Positions 32,946 through 47,000 of a stretch of 64,000 nucleotides of DNA are shown piece after piece. The stretch is from Loripinus fragilis (taxonomy: Eukaryota; Mollusca; Bivalvia; Lucinida; Lucinidae), in contig CAXHUL010000210.1 in NCBI GenBank assembly GCA_964019695.1, positions 62,001-126,000 on the forward strand, read 5' to 3'. The position numbers and the translations under genes were made by a program. Every line of letters begins with the position of its first letter. The first letter of the stretch is position 1. The notes under the pieces were generated by a model. The model had not been told where the DNA came from, did not search any database, and saw only the letters and a list, made by a program, of their open reading frames with translations.

Positions 32946-34811
32946 TAGAAGACAGCTATTGGGGAAAAGTTTTGGCAAACAGCTCAGACCCTGATTTGAC
33001 TCTTCTGCAGCAGCTGCATGATCCTTGCCAATGTCTGAAAAAATTTCATTAAATATTTTACATTTTCGTCGCATGTGTCAAATAATCTCTATTCTATCAA
33101 ATTTAAATTGAGTCATTTAGTCAGCCACTTTCTGTTTGATTTTTGCATTTATTGAAATTAATGATACCTGCCCAGGGCCTCAGGGGGGAGGGGCATAAAA
33201 AGTGTACTGGTGCATGCCCCATTCATGTTAACTACAAATTTGGCTGGATTTTGTCGAATAGTTTAGGCGGAGATAGCTTAAATGGACATTCAGATGGACT
33301 GATATGATAACAATATCCCCTTTGCTTTTGTAAGAAAGAGTGGGGATAATCAGTGCAAACCCAGATAAAATGGCGCAGTCAACACCAAATCTCATAAATG
33401 TTTTCATTGCAATAAAATACAGCAGTTAAGATAAAGGCATGGTCATGAGAACTAACGAAGTCATTGCGAAAACGGCTCTGTGTGAAATATAATATTTATG
33501 GGACTACTTTCTGCTGATCAGAGATTAACGTATAAACCCGATAACAAGTATTGGCTTTTTAAACCAATAACAGTTGTTCAAGGAGCAGTTTGTTACACCA
33601 TCAATATGTCGTCTGTGCCATGTTTTTACTTTATTTCCCCATATATTGTTTTGTAATAATAAACTCTCATCAGAGTGCACAAATTCCTGTAAATATGTTT
33701 CATATTCGAGGGCTTGTTACTTGGGGGAGTTCTCATCCTCGTAGATGTTGAGACCTGATTTGATAATGCTCGAATGTACAATGGCTAAAATAGAAAAAAA
33801 TGAGTCTGATATTGCGCTAAACTTTTACTGCTAGCCGCCTAAACGCAGTTGAAAAGTTGGTATATCGACCAGCCTTTTCACACAGGTGTGTAGAACGACC
33901 CTGGGCACAGGTTTCTCCTCAAATAAAACCAACAATGCGATTTGAAAAAGAGTCCGAGACATTTTGGCCGAAAGCAAACTTTACATTTAATAGGCACATA
34001 ACTTCGACACCTCATAATTCGGTGCCTTTCATGCTTAAAAACATTTAAGAGAACATATAGCGCATTTGAGAATAGCTGTACACATTACACATTTTTCTAC
34101 ATGTCATGGTCCACACACTCGGACACAACAATGCTGTTGTCTCGAGATACGTTTTCAACATAAAATAACCCCGGGAATGTGACATCTTATCAGAGCCTGT
34201 TGGTTTTGCATATTGATTCCTTTGAACACCCAACTCATACTGGGAGAGGAGTAGAAGGGGGTGGGGATCTCGGTAATTCAGAAAACCTTGAATCCCTTAC
34301 AAAGTAGAATTATGAAAGTGTTAAGATGCTTTTTATAACAAAAACAAAATTTACTTAATTGCTAACAGATAGGCTGGGTAAACCAGCCCTTATTTTGGGA
34401 AATTCACTTACAGTGATGATCCAGATCAGACATTAATCTTCATTCATCTGATTATATGGTAAATAATTAGAGGAATACAGATTTTGAGGATCTCTGACTT
34501 CAATTATGAGTAAAGCAGCAAATGCTTGGCAATGGTGTTGAAATGAGTTTAATTTTCCCACCGAATCCTGGGCCCCTTAAATTTCTGCTGGGCCCTAAAT
34601 CATTTAGTTTTAGGGGCCCAGCTTGCTCCTGGCGAAATAAGATTAGTCTGTTACCCCTGCAGATCCAATGAACTGTTATTGATCAACTGTATGTTAGACT
34701 TATTGCATGCAGGACTATGCTGAGCTAAAGGGTTAATGGTTTTCATTTTTACTTAGATTTTAAAAAGAAAACCAGCAACTAATACAAATCTTTTTTTTTC
34801 TTTACATTTAG
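32946..34811. other. Region upstream of the DUF7869-type gene
   Basis: No convincing coding. 33,420-34,200 is less repetitive and somewhat GC-richer, and is the likeliest place for a promoter and non-coding first exon because coding exon 1 begins right at an acceptor. I see no diagnostic TATA or initiator. Confidence 0.3.
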
Positions 34812-35054
34812 ATGGCAGATAATTTGGACACAATATTCCCAGATTTAGATACTTCAGATGAGCAGGATCCTCTTGGCTTATCAGTTGATGCAAAAGATGA
34901 TACATATAATAGCAATTGCCAACAAGGGACTTCTTGCCTTCAGTCTCATATTCTGGGAACTTCCTTAGAGGAGAGTGACATGCTCGGCACTTCCCTTCAA
35001 GATGTAGAAAACAAGAGCCATGATCATACCAGGGATGCGGATGTATATGACTTT
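34812..35054 (+). CDS. DUF7869-type gene, coding exon 1 (residues 1-81)
   Basis: Begins at ATG immediately after a pyrimidine tract ending TTTACATTTAG and ends at a GTAAGT donor, phase 0. The peptide (MADNLDTIFPDLDTSDEQ...) is acidic and rich in D, S and T, with a repeated G-T-S-L motif (HILGTSLEES, DMLGTSLQD), and is probably disordered. An in-frame TAG lies just upstream, so coding cannot extend 5' without splicing. Confidence 0.78.
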
Positions 35055-38000
35055 GTAAGTAGTAATGATCTAGTTTCATTTACTTGATCTTCATGTCGTG
35101 TAAATGCTTATGGTAGTGGTTAAAAGTGCCTTTGAACTAAGTCTGGGTTTACTTATTTATGCCTTACTATAAAGGCACTGTGTTGAGTCCTTGAGCAAGA
35201 AACCAATTATTCCTCTATATACTAGTTCAATGCAATGTCCTTACATAACTGGAATAACCCAGAGGATGGAAGTTACAGAGCAAACACAAGGCTTCATTCT
35301 CCTATTAAAAATTCATTCACATGAAGCAAGGGAGAGCAACAATTCTTGCATGTAGCACACTACTCTGACCTAATATACTCAGAAGAAAAAGTTTAGTCAG
35401 TATTTATGTTTTCTCATAAAATCGACAATACTGCATATATCATTGTCAAATTTTTAACATGAGTTGTATTATCGTAACTTTACATTTACCTGTTTATTGC
35501 GTGACAAATAATGCCTCTATTAGACTGTATCAACCAAATTTCAAAATGCACGATGTGCACGTGCTGCAGTAAACCGGCAGGGTTATTTTCTCAAATACTG
35601 TTAGATATTGAAAGAGAGTTGTTCCTATTGCAATAATCCGGAGAAAATTCAGTGCTAGCAAGCTTAATTCGCCGTCCAGGCTATCTAGAAATTACAGAAA
35701 TACCGCGTTTTGACGTCTTGAAACAGGTACACGTGTTGCTGACGTAACACGCAGTTTTGGATGCAGTGAACAAACAATTTATCGTCTGCAAACACGTTTT
35801 CAACGGCCTGGCGGTAAAAATGACAAGCCTCAGTTGGGGTGACTACAGATAACGACGTCATTTGAAGTTCGGTCATAGTGACGTCAACATGACGTAATCG
35901 CTTCATGGCCGCTTGGAAACTTCTTAAATTCCTTTGTCATGCAACAGATACGAGAATTTCCGCCTGAACTACCAGAAATCGTCTGAGGGGCGCTAGACTG
36001 ATTTTTGAGTTATTAAATTTGAATTTTAATATTGGCCACTTTGTGTATTTTTGATGAAGAAAATGGGTATATTTTCAGAATGTTTTGTTGAAAATGTTCA
36101 CATTTTAAGACATTACATGAATTTTATTTTTAGTAAGGTTTTTGTCAATATTAAGACTGTCTTACAAAACTATTGCACACAGTGTCTGTACTGACTAAAC
36201 TTTTTCTTCTGAGTATATATATGCCTACCCAGAATTACAAAATACTCAAAGTGCATTAAATATAACCTATGGAGTGCACAAGTTTTCCCATACTTATGTC
36301 ATTCAAGGGAGGTAACTCAAAGGTGAAGCATATAATATTATGAGAGCAAACATTATAGTATTGACCTGCGCCCACTTCGAATCAAACTATATTTCGTACG
36401 ATAGTAACTAAAGTTTGATTGGAACACTGATAGTTGATACTATAGTGACGTCAGGAGCCTACATGTACTAGAGATCAACTGTGGGTTAGAGCACCGTTAC
36501 TCTAGTAGATTGTCTAGTTCCCTCCTCTAAACCTATCTAGCAAGATTGGTTCAAAATCTGTCAGTAGTCTCAAAAGACTTGTTTTTACAAAATAAATCCT
36601 AGTTGTGCATCATTTTGTGTTCCCACATATTCATAATTATTAATTAGAGTAGGCTGTGCAGTTTATAAACATCCTTTTCGTCTACGATGAAAAATTTAAG
36701 TAGGCATACAGGGCTATTCACTTTGTTTACTTGCCAACCAACTAAAGGTTGCAACTGTAGTCTTTCAGGTGTAAACGTGCGCGCACATCGATTATGTAAT
36801 AACTTTAGTAGGAACTTTAGTTCGAATCGAAGAGAGGCCCTGGTTGTCGCCTGTTACTTATTGATCATGCCTACCAGCAGATATAAATACTAGAGGACCT
36901 GAAGTGCTCACCTGATCTCCTTAATAATGTTTAATTAAGTCACAGCACAGGTTTAGATAAACAACATTTTCAGCGTAAAATGGTAAATATTTCCTTACCA
37001 ATCAGTTTTAACATATGTTTTGGGTGCTCAAAAGAACCGTCTCATTTAGACATTTTTTTTGAGTACCCACAACATATGTTTTGGTTGAGAAATAAGAAAA
37101 TTAATTTTTCGGTACACACTCTAAACTAAAGGCCTGTCACAGTCTATTAAGGCTTATTATTTAAACATATTTTGTTTTACCATATATGGGCATGGTGGCC
37201 ACTTTGGTCAAGCTGAAAGGTCCAAGGTCAACTTTGACCTCTGGAACTTATTTATAGCCATTGTCTCATCAGGTTTAACATATGAAGTGAGAATAATGAC
37301 TTTGGCTTCAATGGTATTCATAAAATAAACTTTTCATTTTTTTCCAATTTAAATGCATTAGGAAGCAAATTTGACCTTGATGTTAAGCAGGTCAAGGTCA
37401 ACCTAGGATCATCTTTGAACAAACTTTGTAGGCCCCACATCCAAAACGTTACATACCAAATCCCAAGGTCATCAGCGTTCTGGTTCTGGAGAAGATTTTT
37501 AAAGGGTTTTTACCATATATGGGCTTGTCAGCCATCTTGGTCATGTGACCAAAATAATTTGCTGAAATTTTGGCTAACTTATTGTAAGGAGTCTTCATAT
37601 GAAATTTGAGTTCAATTGGCATAATGGTTTCTGAGTAAACTATGTTTTAATATTTGATGAGACTCCAAAATGACCGACCTTGGCCGAAAGGTCGAAGGGC
37701 AACTATCACCTTTGGAACTTATCTTTGGTCATGAACATATCTATTGATTATAATGACTTTGGCTTTAACAGTTTTCAAAAAATCATCTTTTAAAAAATAC
37801 GATTTTAAATGCATTTGGAAGCAAATTTGACCTTGACTTTAAGTAGGTCAAGGTTAAGTAGGACCATCATTTGAACAAACTTTTTAGGCCCCACATCCCC
37901 AAAGCTGCATACTAAGTCCCAAGGTCATCAGCCTTCTGGTTTTGGAGGAGAAGATTTTTTAGGGGTTTTACCATATATGGGCTTGGCGGCCATCTTGGTA

Positions 38001-41000
38001 ATGTGACCAGGACCATTTGAACATACTTTTGTGCCCCCATCCCAAGGAGTCTCGGACTCTCCATATAAAATTTGAGTTCAACTGGTCCAGAGGTTTCAGA
38101 GGAGAAGGTGTTTGAAAATGTTGACGGACGGATGACGGACGCCGGAGTCATTGGTATACTAATAGCTCACCTCGGAGCCTTCGGCTCAGGGGAGCTAAGA
38201 ATATCTAAAAGTAAGTCAAAGTTATATGAAGTGAACAAGCTTGTCTTTTCTCCAGAGACAGATGCCTGCGCCCCTGCAAAATAGAGTTTTTAACTCAAGA
38301 GCTGTTCAAGAACAGTTCTGAAATTTATAAAGAACTCTTGAACAGTTCAATAACAATTGCACTTGAACTGTTCAAGAACATAACTTAGGAATAATTCAAG
38401 AACTTGTTAGGAATCTGTGATGCTCTTGAATTTTCATAAACTGTTCTTGAATATTTTAATGACTTTTCTTGAATATTGAGTATTGACTCTAGTGTTCTTG
38501 ATTATTTCAGTTCTTGAACTGTCCTTAAATTTGTTCTTAAATATTTCAAAGACTTTTCTTGAACATAATGTGTTCTTTAACTCTTCTTAAATTTGTTCTT
38601 GACTCTTTCAAAGAACTCTTGATTATGATGTGTTCTTTAACTGTTCTTTCATTTGTTCTTGATTATTTCAAATACTTTTCTTGAATATTATGTGTTCTTG
38701 AACTGTCCTTAAATTTGTTCTTAATTATTTCAAAGACTTTTCTGGATCATAATGTGATGTTGAACTGTTCTTAAATTTGTTCTTGACTCATCCAAAGACT
38801 TCTTGAACATGATGTGTTCTTTTACTGTTCTTTCATTTGTTCTTGATTACTTCATATACTTTTCTTGAATATTATGTGTTCTTGAACTGTCCTTAAACTT
38901 GTTCTTCATTATTTCAAAGACTTTTCTTGAACATAATGTGTTCTTGAACTGTTCTTAAATTTATTCTTGTTTATTTCATAGGCTTTTCTTGATCATAATG
39001 TGTCTAACTTGATTTATTGCAGCTAAGTTGTCATCTATGAACATCATTCACTCTGTGAATTAGGCTCTTGTTTACAAATTTATGGTAATAATAAGGGAAA
39101 GAAATATAGCAAGATCTTATTTCTCTTCCATTTAAGTAGCAGTGGATCAAGCTGATGGACAATCTGTTAAGTTAAGCAACAAGATCATATATAAGTTAGT
39201 AGCTGGATGGGTGTCAGGCAAATGGGTCATGGATCTGATATATGTACATTTTTTTGCTTTTTCTTTATACAGAATTTGTTAATCTGATGTTTAGCAAGAT
39301 TTCAGTTCCAAGTTTTTGTGTTTCCATGGAAACATGAGAAGTATTATGTTCTTGAACTATAAGGAAAGTTTTTAAGAACAGTTGTTATTGATATTTTGTC
39401 CAATTTTACGTTTTCAAGAACAGTACATTTCTGAACTTTTGCAAGAACAGTACTTTCTTGAACTTTTCAAGAACAGTTTTTAAGAACAACTGTTCTTAAA
39501 AACTATAAAATGTACTAGAACTTTTCTTGAACACTTTTAGAGCAGTTTATGTCCAGTTCTTGAACCTTCTTCTTGAATAATGAAAGAACTATTCTTGAAC
39601 TATTCTTTAAATTTTAGCAGGGGCATGAGGCTGAACTGTAAGTGTGTTCACGGAATATGCATATAGCAAGCTATGGTTGCACTAACATTTAACTTTTATT
39701 TTTAATGTTTTCTTTTCCCAGCAGACAGATTCAGACTTTGAGGAGAACTTATATATTGTAACATCTACACCACTTAAGAAAACAAAAGACCCCAAGGATA
39801 GACCTAATGAAGGCAATTTATATATGCATGAACTACCATCACCGTTTAAGGTAAGTTATTTGAGAAAATAAAAAGAGATGATTATTGAACTTTAAGTGTA
39901 GACTTTTGATACCTTGATGGGCTGAGTAAAGTAAAATATCAAAAATAGTGAGTATGTTCAGGAATTTACCACAATCAAGCAGACAAACCCATGGCACTGG
40001 GAGGAAGAGCCCCACAACAAACACCAGAAACCAGGAAGACAAGGTAAACAAAGCAACCAGCTCTCTCTTCCCCATCGAGATGATGGACATAAATTAAGGC
40101 ACAACAAACCATAGAACAATTACAGAATCCCACAATGGCAGTAACAATCAACAATGAACCAACAACAACAGAACTACCGACTTAGAACCAACAGAAGCCT
40201 AAACCAGTAGAAGATTAAAGTTTTTGAAAAAAGATATTTTGCAGCCATCCTGAGAGTCTGATACCTTACCCTTACCATGAAAGGTGCATATTCAGGGTTT
40301 AAATCCATGAACCCTGTGAATATAAATACATACACATCATTTCCTACCCCTTTATGGCACAATTATTGTATTGGTAAATATGGTAGTGAAAGTACATGCG
40401 GACATTGTACTTCAAGCAACATTGTATTTTAAGCGTTCTGATTTTGACACTTCTAGGACAATATCAGTGTGTTATCCTCATATGATAGAGTATAAGTCAT
40501 TGTCATTGATTAGTTGATGCGCCAATAAGTAGGTAAGAGAAATGACACTTACAAAATTAGAGAAATTATTAGATTTCTACTTTTAAAAATTAACTAGAAT
40601 CATGATTTAGATTTGATTCTCATTTTGACTTAATATAAAGTAGTTTTAAAGAACCTCTGTTTTTAAATGTTGAAAATTAAATGTAGAACTATATCAGCCT
40701 CTCTAACTGCATCCTAGCTTCCTACAACTGTGTCACATTATCATTTTGGGGGAAATGAGGCATTCAACTGTCAATGTATCACCATATGGTCTGCAAAATC
40801 ATGCCTGATGGTCTCTTGTATCTCTAGCTAACAGTTAGGGGCGTGTCTCGACAGTGACCTAATAGGGCAGAGGAAGGAATATCTGTGGTAATGTTTGCCT
40901 TTCTATCTATCTTTTTACTGGGATTCCTGTTACTATTTATAGCACAATAGAGTTACCCGATAGCGCTATCGTTCTTGGCCAACGCCTCAAAATTTGAGGG

Positions 41001-44000
41001 GTAATCAAGAAGGCACTGTCAAATGAAATCAAAGTTCCCCAGGCTGTCATTTTTGACCAAGAAACAGAAAAATAAAAAAGAAGAAAAAATGATCAGACTG
41101 GAACCCAGGCTAGGAGTCAACATGTGTTTTCAGCCATGTGGGGATGGGTCTTCCTGTTAGGTTAAACCATTACTAATCAGCAGTTAAGTGTATTAATATA
41201 AAACATAACACAGTAACTCCCCCAACGCCAAGAATCAAACTAGCCAGCTTTCAGTTTTTAAAAAAGGAAGTCATCATAACCAAAAAGTCTTACCCTTAAC
41301 CCATATATTACAGTGCTCCAGATAGCAGCCATACAGACGTAAATTTTGGGTCCATTTTCCCCAAATACGGATAGTGTTGAAAATTAGTATGTACCGAATA
41401 CGGGTGTGTTTTCCCCTATATGGTATGTTTTTACCAATTAACCTGTAGTTTTCACCCATTTTGAATCATAAGACGCTTGATATTTGAACTGATTTGTCAA
41501 AATTTATGCATTCAGAATCCAGAATCGACTTGCTGGACTGCTTACCGATGTTTTATTTTTGCCTCAGTATAAACTCCCGTGTTCAGTTATGTCCCCTTAC
41601 CATGTCTTCCTTGAAGAACATGTGTTTCAAAATAATATGCGCGCAGAGACCACTCTCCAGAGTTTGCTATCAGTTTGGTCCTTGTAATTTCATGTTAACC
41701 TGGTCAATGTAGAAAGTGAAAGTAGGAATTTCTCGGCTTTAAAAGCGCAGCATGTTTACAGAAGGCAATAAAACAATCATCCCAATATTCTTGCCTACGT
41801 GCATATATAATATAGGGACATTGCCATTATGATTGATGGATGATCAAACTGTACATGAAGACAGCAACAACTTAAGCTGTTTTAAATAAAAGTATAAGCT
41901 TTCATAAAAAATCTGGCTTTGCTTAGATTGAAAACTGCTGGTATTTGGACCATTACCGTACTGATGGTAGTCAAAATTATTTGGAGCACTGTTAAATACA
42001 TTTTTTAAAAACATAACTTTTCATGAAATCTGAATTGCTCTCTTCTAGGACACTACAAGTGAATCAAGTAATCAAAATTCTGGTACAGATGAAGCAACAT
42101 GCAGCTTGGCTTCTACAGACGATTCAGGGAAAACAGAGAAAACAGAGGCCAAAATCAGTAAGTTTCTTATCATGGACTCCTTGCACCAAAGGCTACCTGT
42201 AAGATCGCAGTTAATATTCTGATCAGATCTACCCTACTTCACCAAAGAAGCCTTACCATCATCAACTTTTACTATATGCTGATAGCCTTTGCAAACAGTC
42301 TGGATTCCGATTAGGACCAATACAATGTCAGTCCTGATCAGATTCCAAACTGTTTTACACTCTGATTGTGTTTTTGAATGAATGTTGTGAAAATGTAAAT
42401 TTTGAAAACAATAGGGCGCTGGGTTGCTCACCTGAAAATGACTGTTTATAAAGGTAAAGGAAAACTCTGGAGGTAATTAAATAACTCATAAGTAAGGCTA
42501 ACTTTGAGATGAAATGTTATCCACTGTACAGATTTGAATGAAAATCACTGCGTCATAATCAGGACTATTACAGACTACTTCTAAAGGTTAAATTGTCCTG
42601 GATTCTTCAAAGTGGAAAGGTGAAAACAGTATACCTACACAAACAAATTTTGGGGGGGGGGGGGGGGGTATAATAAGGTCGCTTTTAACACGGTTTTTAG
42701 CAGATTGCCGATGGATTATTCTACAGGAACTAGAATTGTCAGAGAACCTGACTATAGCCCCACTGCAGTGCTTTGCATGCAGTAAGACCAGAGTTTCTCA
42801 GGATAATGAGTGGTAACACAATTCTGACATCAATCAAGGGCCAATTCTCTCTTACAAATTTGTGAAAAATTACAGCTAACAATCCAAACGTAGATCTTGT
42901 CAGCATAAATAGTTATATAAAGTTTGGTCAAAAATTGTCCATTTGTTCTTAAGATATTGAGCGGAAACGAAATTTTGGAGTAAATCAAGGGCCATAACTC
43001 TGGTACAAATGAGCAAAAAATGTAGTGTAACAATCCCGACGTAGATCTTGTCAATATGAAAGCACATATAAAATTTGGTGAAATTCTGTTCATTTGTGCT
43101 CAAGAGTGAAGATATTGAACAAAAACGAAACTTTGATGTAAATCAAGGGCCATAACTCTGGTACAAATGTGTATAAAATATTGTGTAACAATCCTAAGCT
43201 AGATCTTGTCAATATGAAGGCATACATAAAATTTAGTGAAATTCTGTCTATTTGTTCTCAAGATAATGAGTGGAAATGAAATTTTGACGTAGATCAAGGG
43301 CCATAATTCGGGTAGAAATGTGCGAAAAATGATGTGTAAAGATCCCAGCGTTATTCAAACTTTTCATACTGAAGGCATAGAGTTCTGGCCCAGTAATCGA
43401 GTGTCTAATAAAATCAATATGAATCAGTCAACGACCCCACCACTGGGCCAGAACACCTGATATACAGAACTATGCGTACAGTATGAAAAGCTTGAATAAC
43501 TTTCAAAATGCTCCAGCCTAGACTCAAGTTGTCGACATGCATGTATTCATGCTAAAACTGTTGGGTAATTTTGCATATTTTGTTGTCTGCAGTTTTTTAT
43601 ATTGATGTCAAGAAAAAACGCCTCATCTAAAAATAAACGTGAATTCAGACTAAAGTTATGAATTTTAGTGCATTATAACATCTTCTCAGTCAAGCGTATC
43701 TCATGAAAACAAAATTGCTAAAAGAATATTTGAGGCTGAGAAAACGACCTCAGTTTGAGACAGGGGTCACCATTTCCTGCGGCATAAGATTGTAGCTACA
43801 TTTGCTTGTTTCCAGACACAATCTGTTTACAGGAAAAACGTGTTTTACCATTGTAAAACAGTCTCTATTTTACCAAAAATGCGTTTATAATGTTTTTATG
43901 CGTCTTCTGAACAAAACAACTTACCCCACCCACCTTTTCGCCATGCATTTCAGTAAAACTTAAATGTCATGACTCTGCAAAGAGGGTGAAAATATTTTTA

Positions 44001-47000
44001 CAAATCCTTTGCACAGTCTTTAGTCTTGCTGAGCAAACGCAGTCTGGCACGTGTTCCATACGGCCGTTTTGGATAACGTTAATGTAGACTGGGCGTTACA
44101 GCTCATCTTAAATAACGTAATTTTATGTAAGCATATTCTGTGTACATTACCTAATGTACCCACTTATCATTTTTTCTATTACTTAAAGCAAAACGAGAAT
44201 GTTGGCAAGTTTCGTAAACGGACTTTACATTTTGTCTTTAATATGACGTCATAATTTCATAAAGTTATTACTCGCAAGCACAACTGTTTGAAAAAATGAT
44301 CCAAAATTTGTTCATTGTTTAGCGTCATTAACGGCACAAACTGGGTGCAAAATCAAATTGAAATCATAAGCGATCTATGCACAATGCCGCCATGTGTACT
44401 TTGAGCCTGCATGGAGTCACCAGAATAACGTGTCACCTGCATATCAAATTAAAGTCATTCTCCAACATCGCCCAACCTCATACATAAAGAAGCAGTAAGT
44501 GGATGTTCATTTTTATATATCATCGCTAAGAAATCAGTGATAATGAGTGAGGCGTTTTTAGTTGACTCATTATATATAAAAAAAACTTATTAAAAAATTC
44601 AACAGTACCGTTAGAGTTTGAAGTGGATTGATTCAATATCAAACACATGATCCTTATCTGGGCCCTAACTGTTTGCTTATGCTTACTTTGACATCAGATG
44701 CCATACAAACAATAACAAGTGATCATGCCAGTTATTTCAAAGAGAAGGTTACACGCTAGAGAACCACTGTACTCAAACAGCCTAGTCATCGTGTGATGGT
44801 TGCAGTCGATGAGTGCACAAAATAGTGTTTCAAGCTGGTAATAAAAGGTAATATTTTGGTCAATTTTTTACTTCTGAAAATATTCATCACAAATTATTAT
44901 AGTCACTTCAGCGCCAGAGTTATGCCAAAAATGTGTTTTTTTTATCCAGAAAAGAGGATGAAAGAAATTTTGCTTATGTTCTGGAATTTATATTTACTTA
45001 ACCTATCATAGAAAAATACCAATCCTTTTTGGAAGTTCAGATTTTGAACTTTTTTCACATTAAAGTACTGTTATCTTTCATTTTAACTTAAGTAAGCATA
45101 AATTCCAGAACATGAGCAAAAATTTCTTTCGTCCTCTTTTTCAGGTTAAAATCACATTTTTTGGCATAACTCTTGTGCTGAAGCAACTATCACTCAACCC
45201 ACAAAACAAATGTTAAGCAGACGCATAGCTGGATTTATAAGTGAATATAATTCAGGATGATTATTTTCAGAAGTAAAATATTGACCAAAATAATATTATT
45301 ACCCTTTTAAACAGCTAGGCACACTATTTTGTGCACTCGTCGACTGCATCAAACACGTGATGACTGCACCTTTCGAGCTGCACCTTTCGAGTACAGCGGT
45401 TCTCTAGCGTGAGACCATTTATAAATTGCAGGAACACTCAATTCTGAGGGATTTAAAACAGAGACCTCATTGGCCATGATATACATTACTTTATCAGTCT
45501 TTACCTTACTCCAGTATGAATGTTAGGCATACAATAATTATTTGTTTAGTGGTTTTATGTTCAGAGACACCTCTGGTATCTTTGATCCAAATTCTATGTA
45601 TTCTAGCATACTGGATAAAATGTTGTTACATAGCAGGCTATACATCTGGCCTAGTTAGTTTGAATCCTGATGACTTGATTTCAATCTAACGTAATGTTTT
45701 TTTATCTTTCAGTGAAGAACACAAGACTGAAAAAGGCAATAGCAACAGCTGCAGATGCAAAGAAAATGAGTACAAAGGAGTGTTTGGACAAGTGTTTGGA
45801 AACCTTGGGCTTGAGTGAAGTGAAAGCTGCAAGGTTGAAATATTGGACCAAAAGTCCAAAAGAGAGAACTGAATGGATGATGGATAAGATAGAAGAATCA
45901 GCCAAAATCAATGGCAAGAAATTTTTCAGTATCTTTCATGGGAAATCTGCATGCATGAAGTGCTTTTGTTTGCTGTACAATATAAGCAAAACAGTTTACT
46001 ATAAAAATCAAAATAAAATGCAATCAGGAAGAACATCCAGTGGTATCAAAAAACAAAGAAGAAGATCAGAGCCACAGATCGAGGCACATTCATGGTTGAA
46101 TCATTACAGTACCTGTTTCGGAGACAAAATGCCTGACAGAGATGAAATCTTCTTACCCTATAAATTTCGAAAAAGGGCAGTTTATGAAAAATATTCCTAT
46201 GAAAAGACTCAAAAAATGAAACAACCAGTGGCCCTTTCATCTTTCATGAGAATGTGGAAAAAGGACTTTCGCTGGCTCAAAATAAAAAAGGTAAGGAGTC
46301 AAACACTCATTTATGGATGCATATGATTATCATAGATTCCCCAGCTGGCTACCACACATTGACACTGGAATAGCTTAGAACTTTTTAAAGCATTGTGGGG
46401 AATAAGGCTTCAATGTACAAATGCTGCCTGGTTAAGTGTTTTCTTCAGTCACCGCTTTTCTGTGAAACAGCTAAAATTTGGAATTTATATCATTTTATGT
46501 CAGAATTCTTATCACCGTTTTCTTTAGGGTTCAAAAAATAAAAAGAAATTGGTGAAATTACCATTTCAGACTGCAATTTCCTCTCATCAGGTTTTGGGAA
46601 TGATCTCAAAAAAGTGTGAGGTATAGAAAATATACCACACCAAATATGGCCCGTTTCTAATGCAACTGATTGGCTGAAAACAAAAGGAAGTGGGCTGGTC
46701 ATGGGCTAATATCTAACATCTGATATTGCTGTATCTTGTTTGTGTTTGAACAAGGGAACTTTATTGTCACTGACAAACAATCTACAGTAGTGATACAAAA
46801 GCTTTCTTTCATCCTCAGCCAACTATATGAAAGATCGCAATAAAGTTTAGCTAGAAACCCAAGAGATAACTACAAAACCCTATTTTGGTCAAACATTGGC
46901 ATATCAGACTCAGAGTGCTGGTGTGACCTTAAAAATATGACAGAACTCACCCTGCCATTAGCCACTGTAGCCATTTGCTACTAAAAATAAAGAGTGGCTA

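Noticed and set aside
33857..34048. 63-codon frame as upstream coding exon of the DUF7869-type gene
   Set aside because: No acceptor or donor in the right phase to join 34812, and the peptide shows no relation to exon 1.
45694..46326. Reading the 210-codon frame as a single-exon gene
   Set aside because: Its first residues are intron translation and it ends in intron 4; splice sites at 45712/45713 and 46290/46291 trim it to exon 4.
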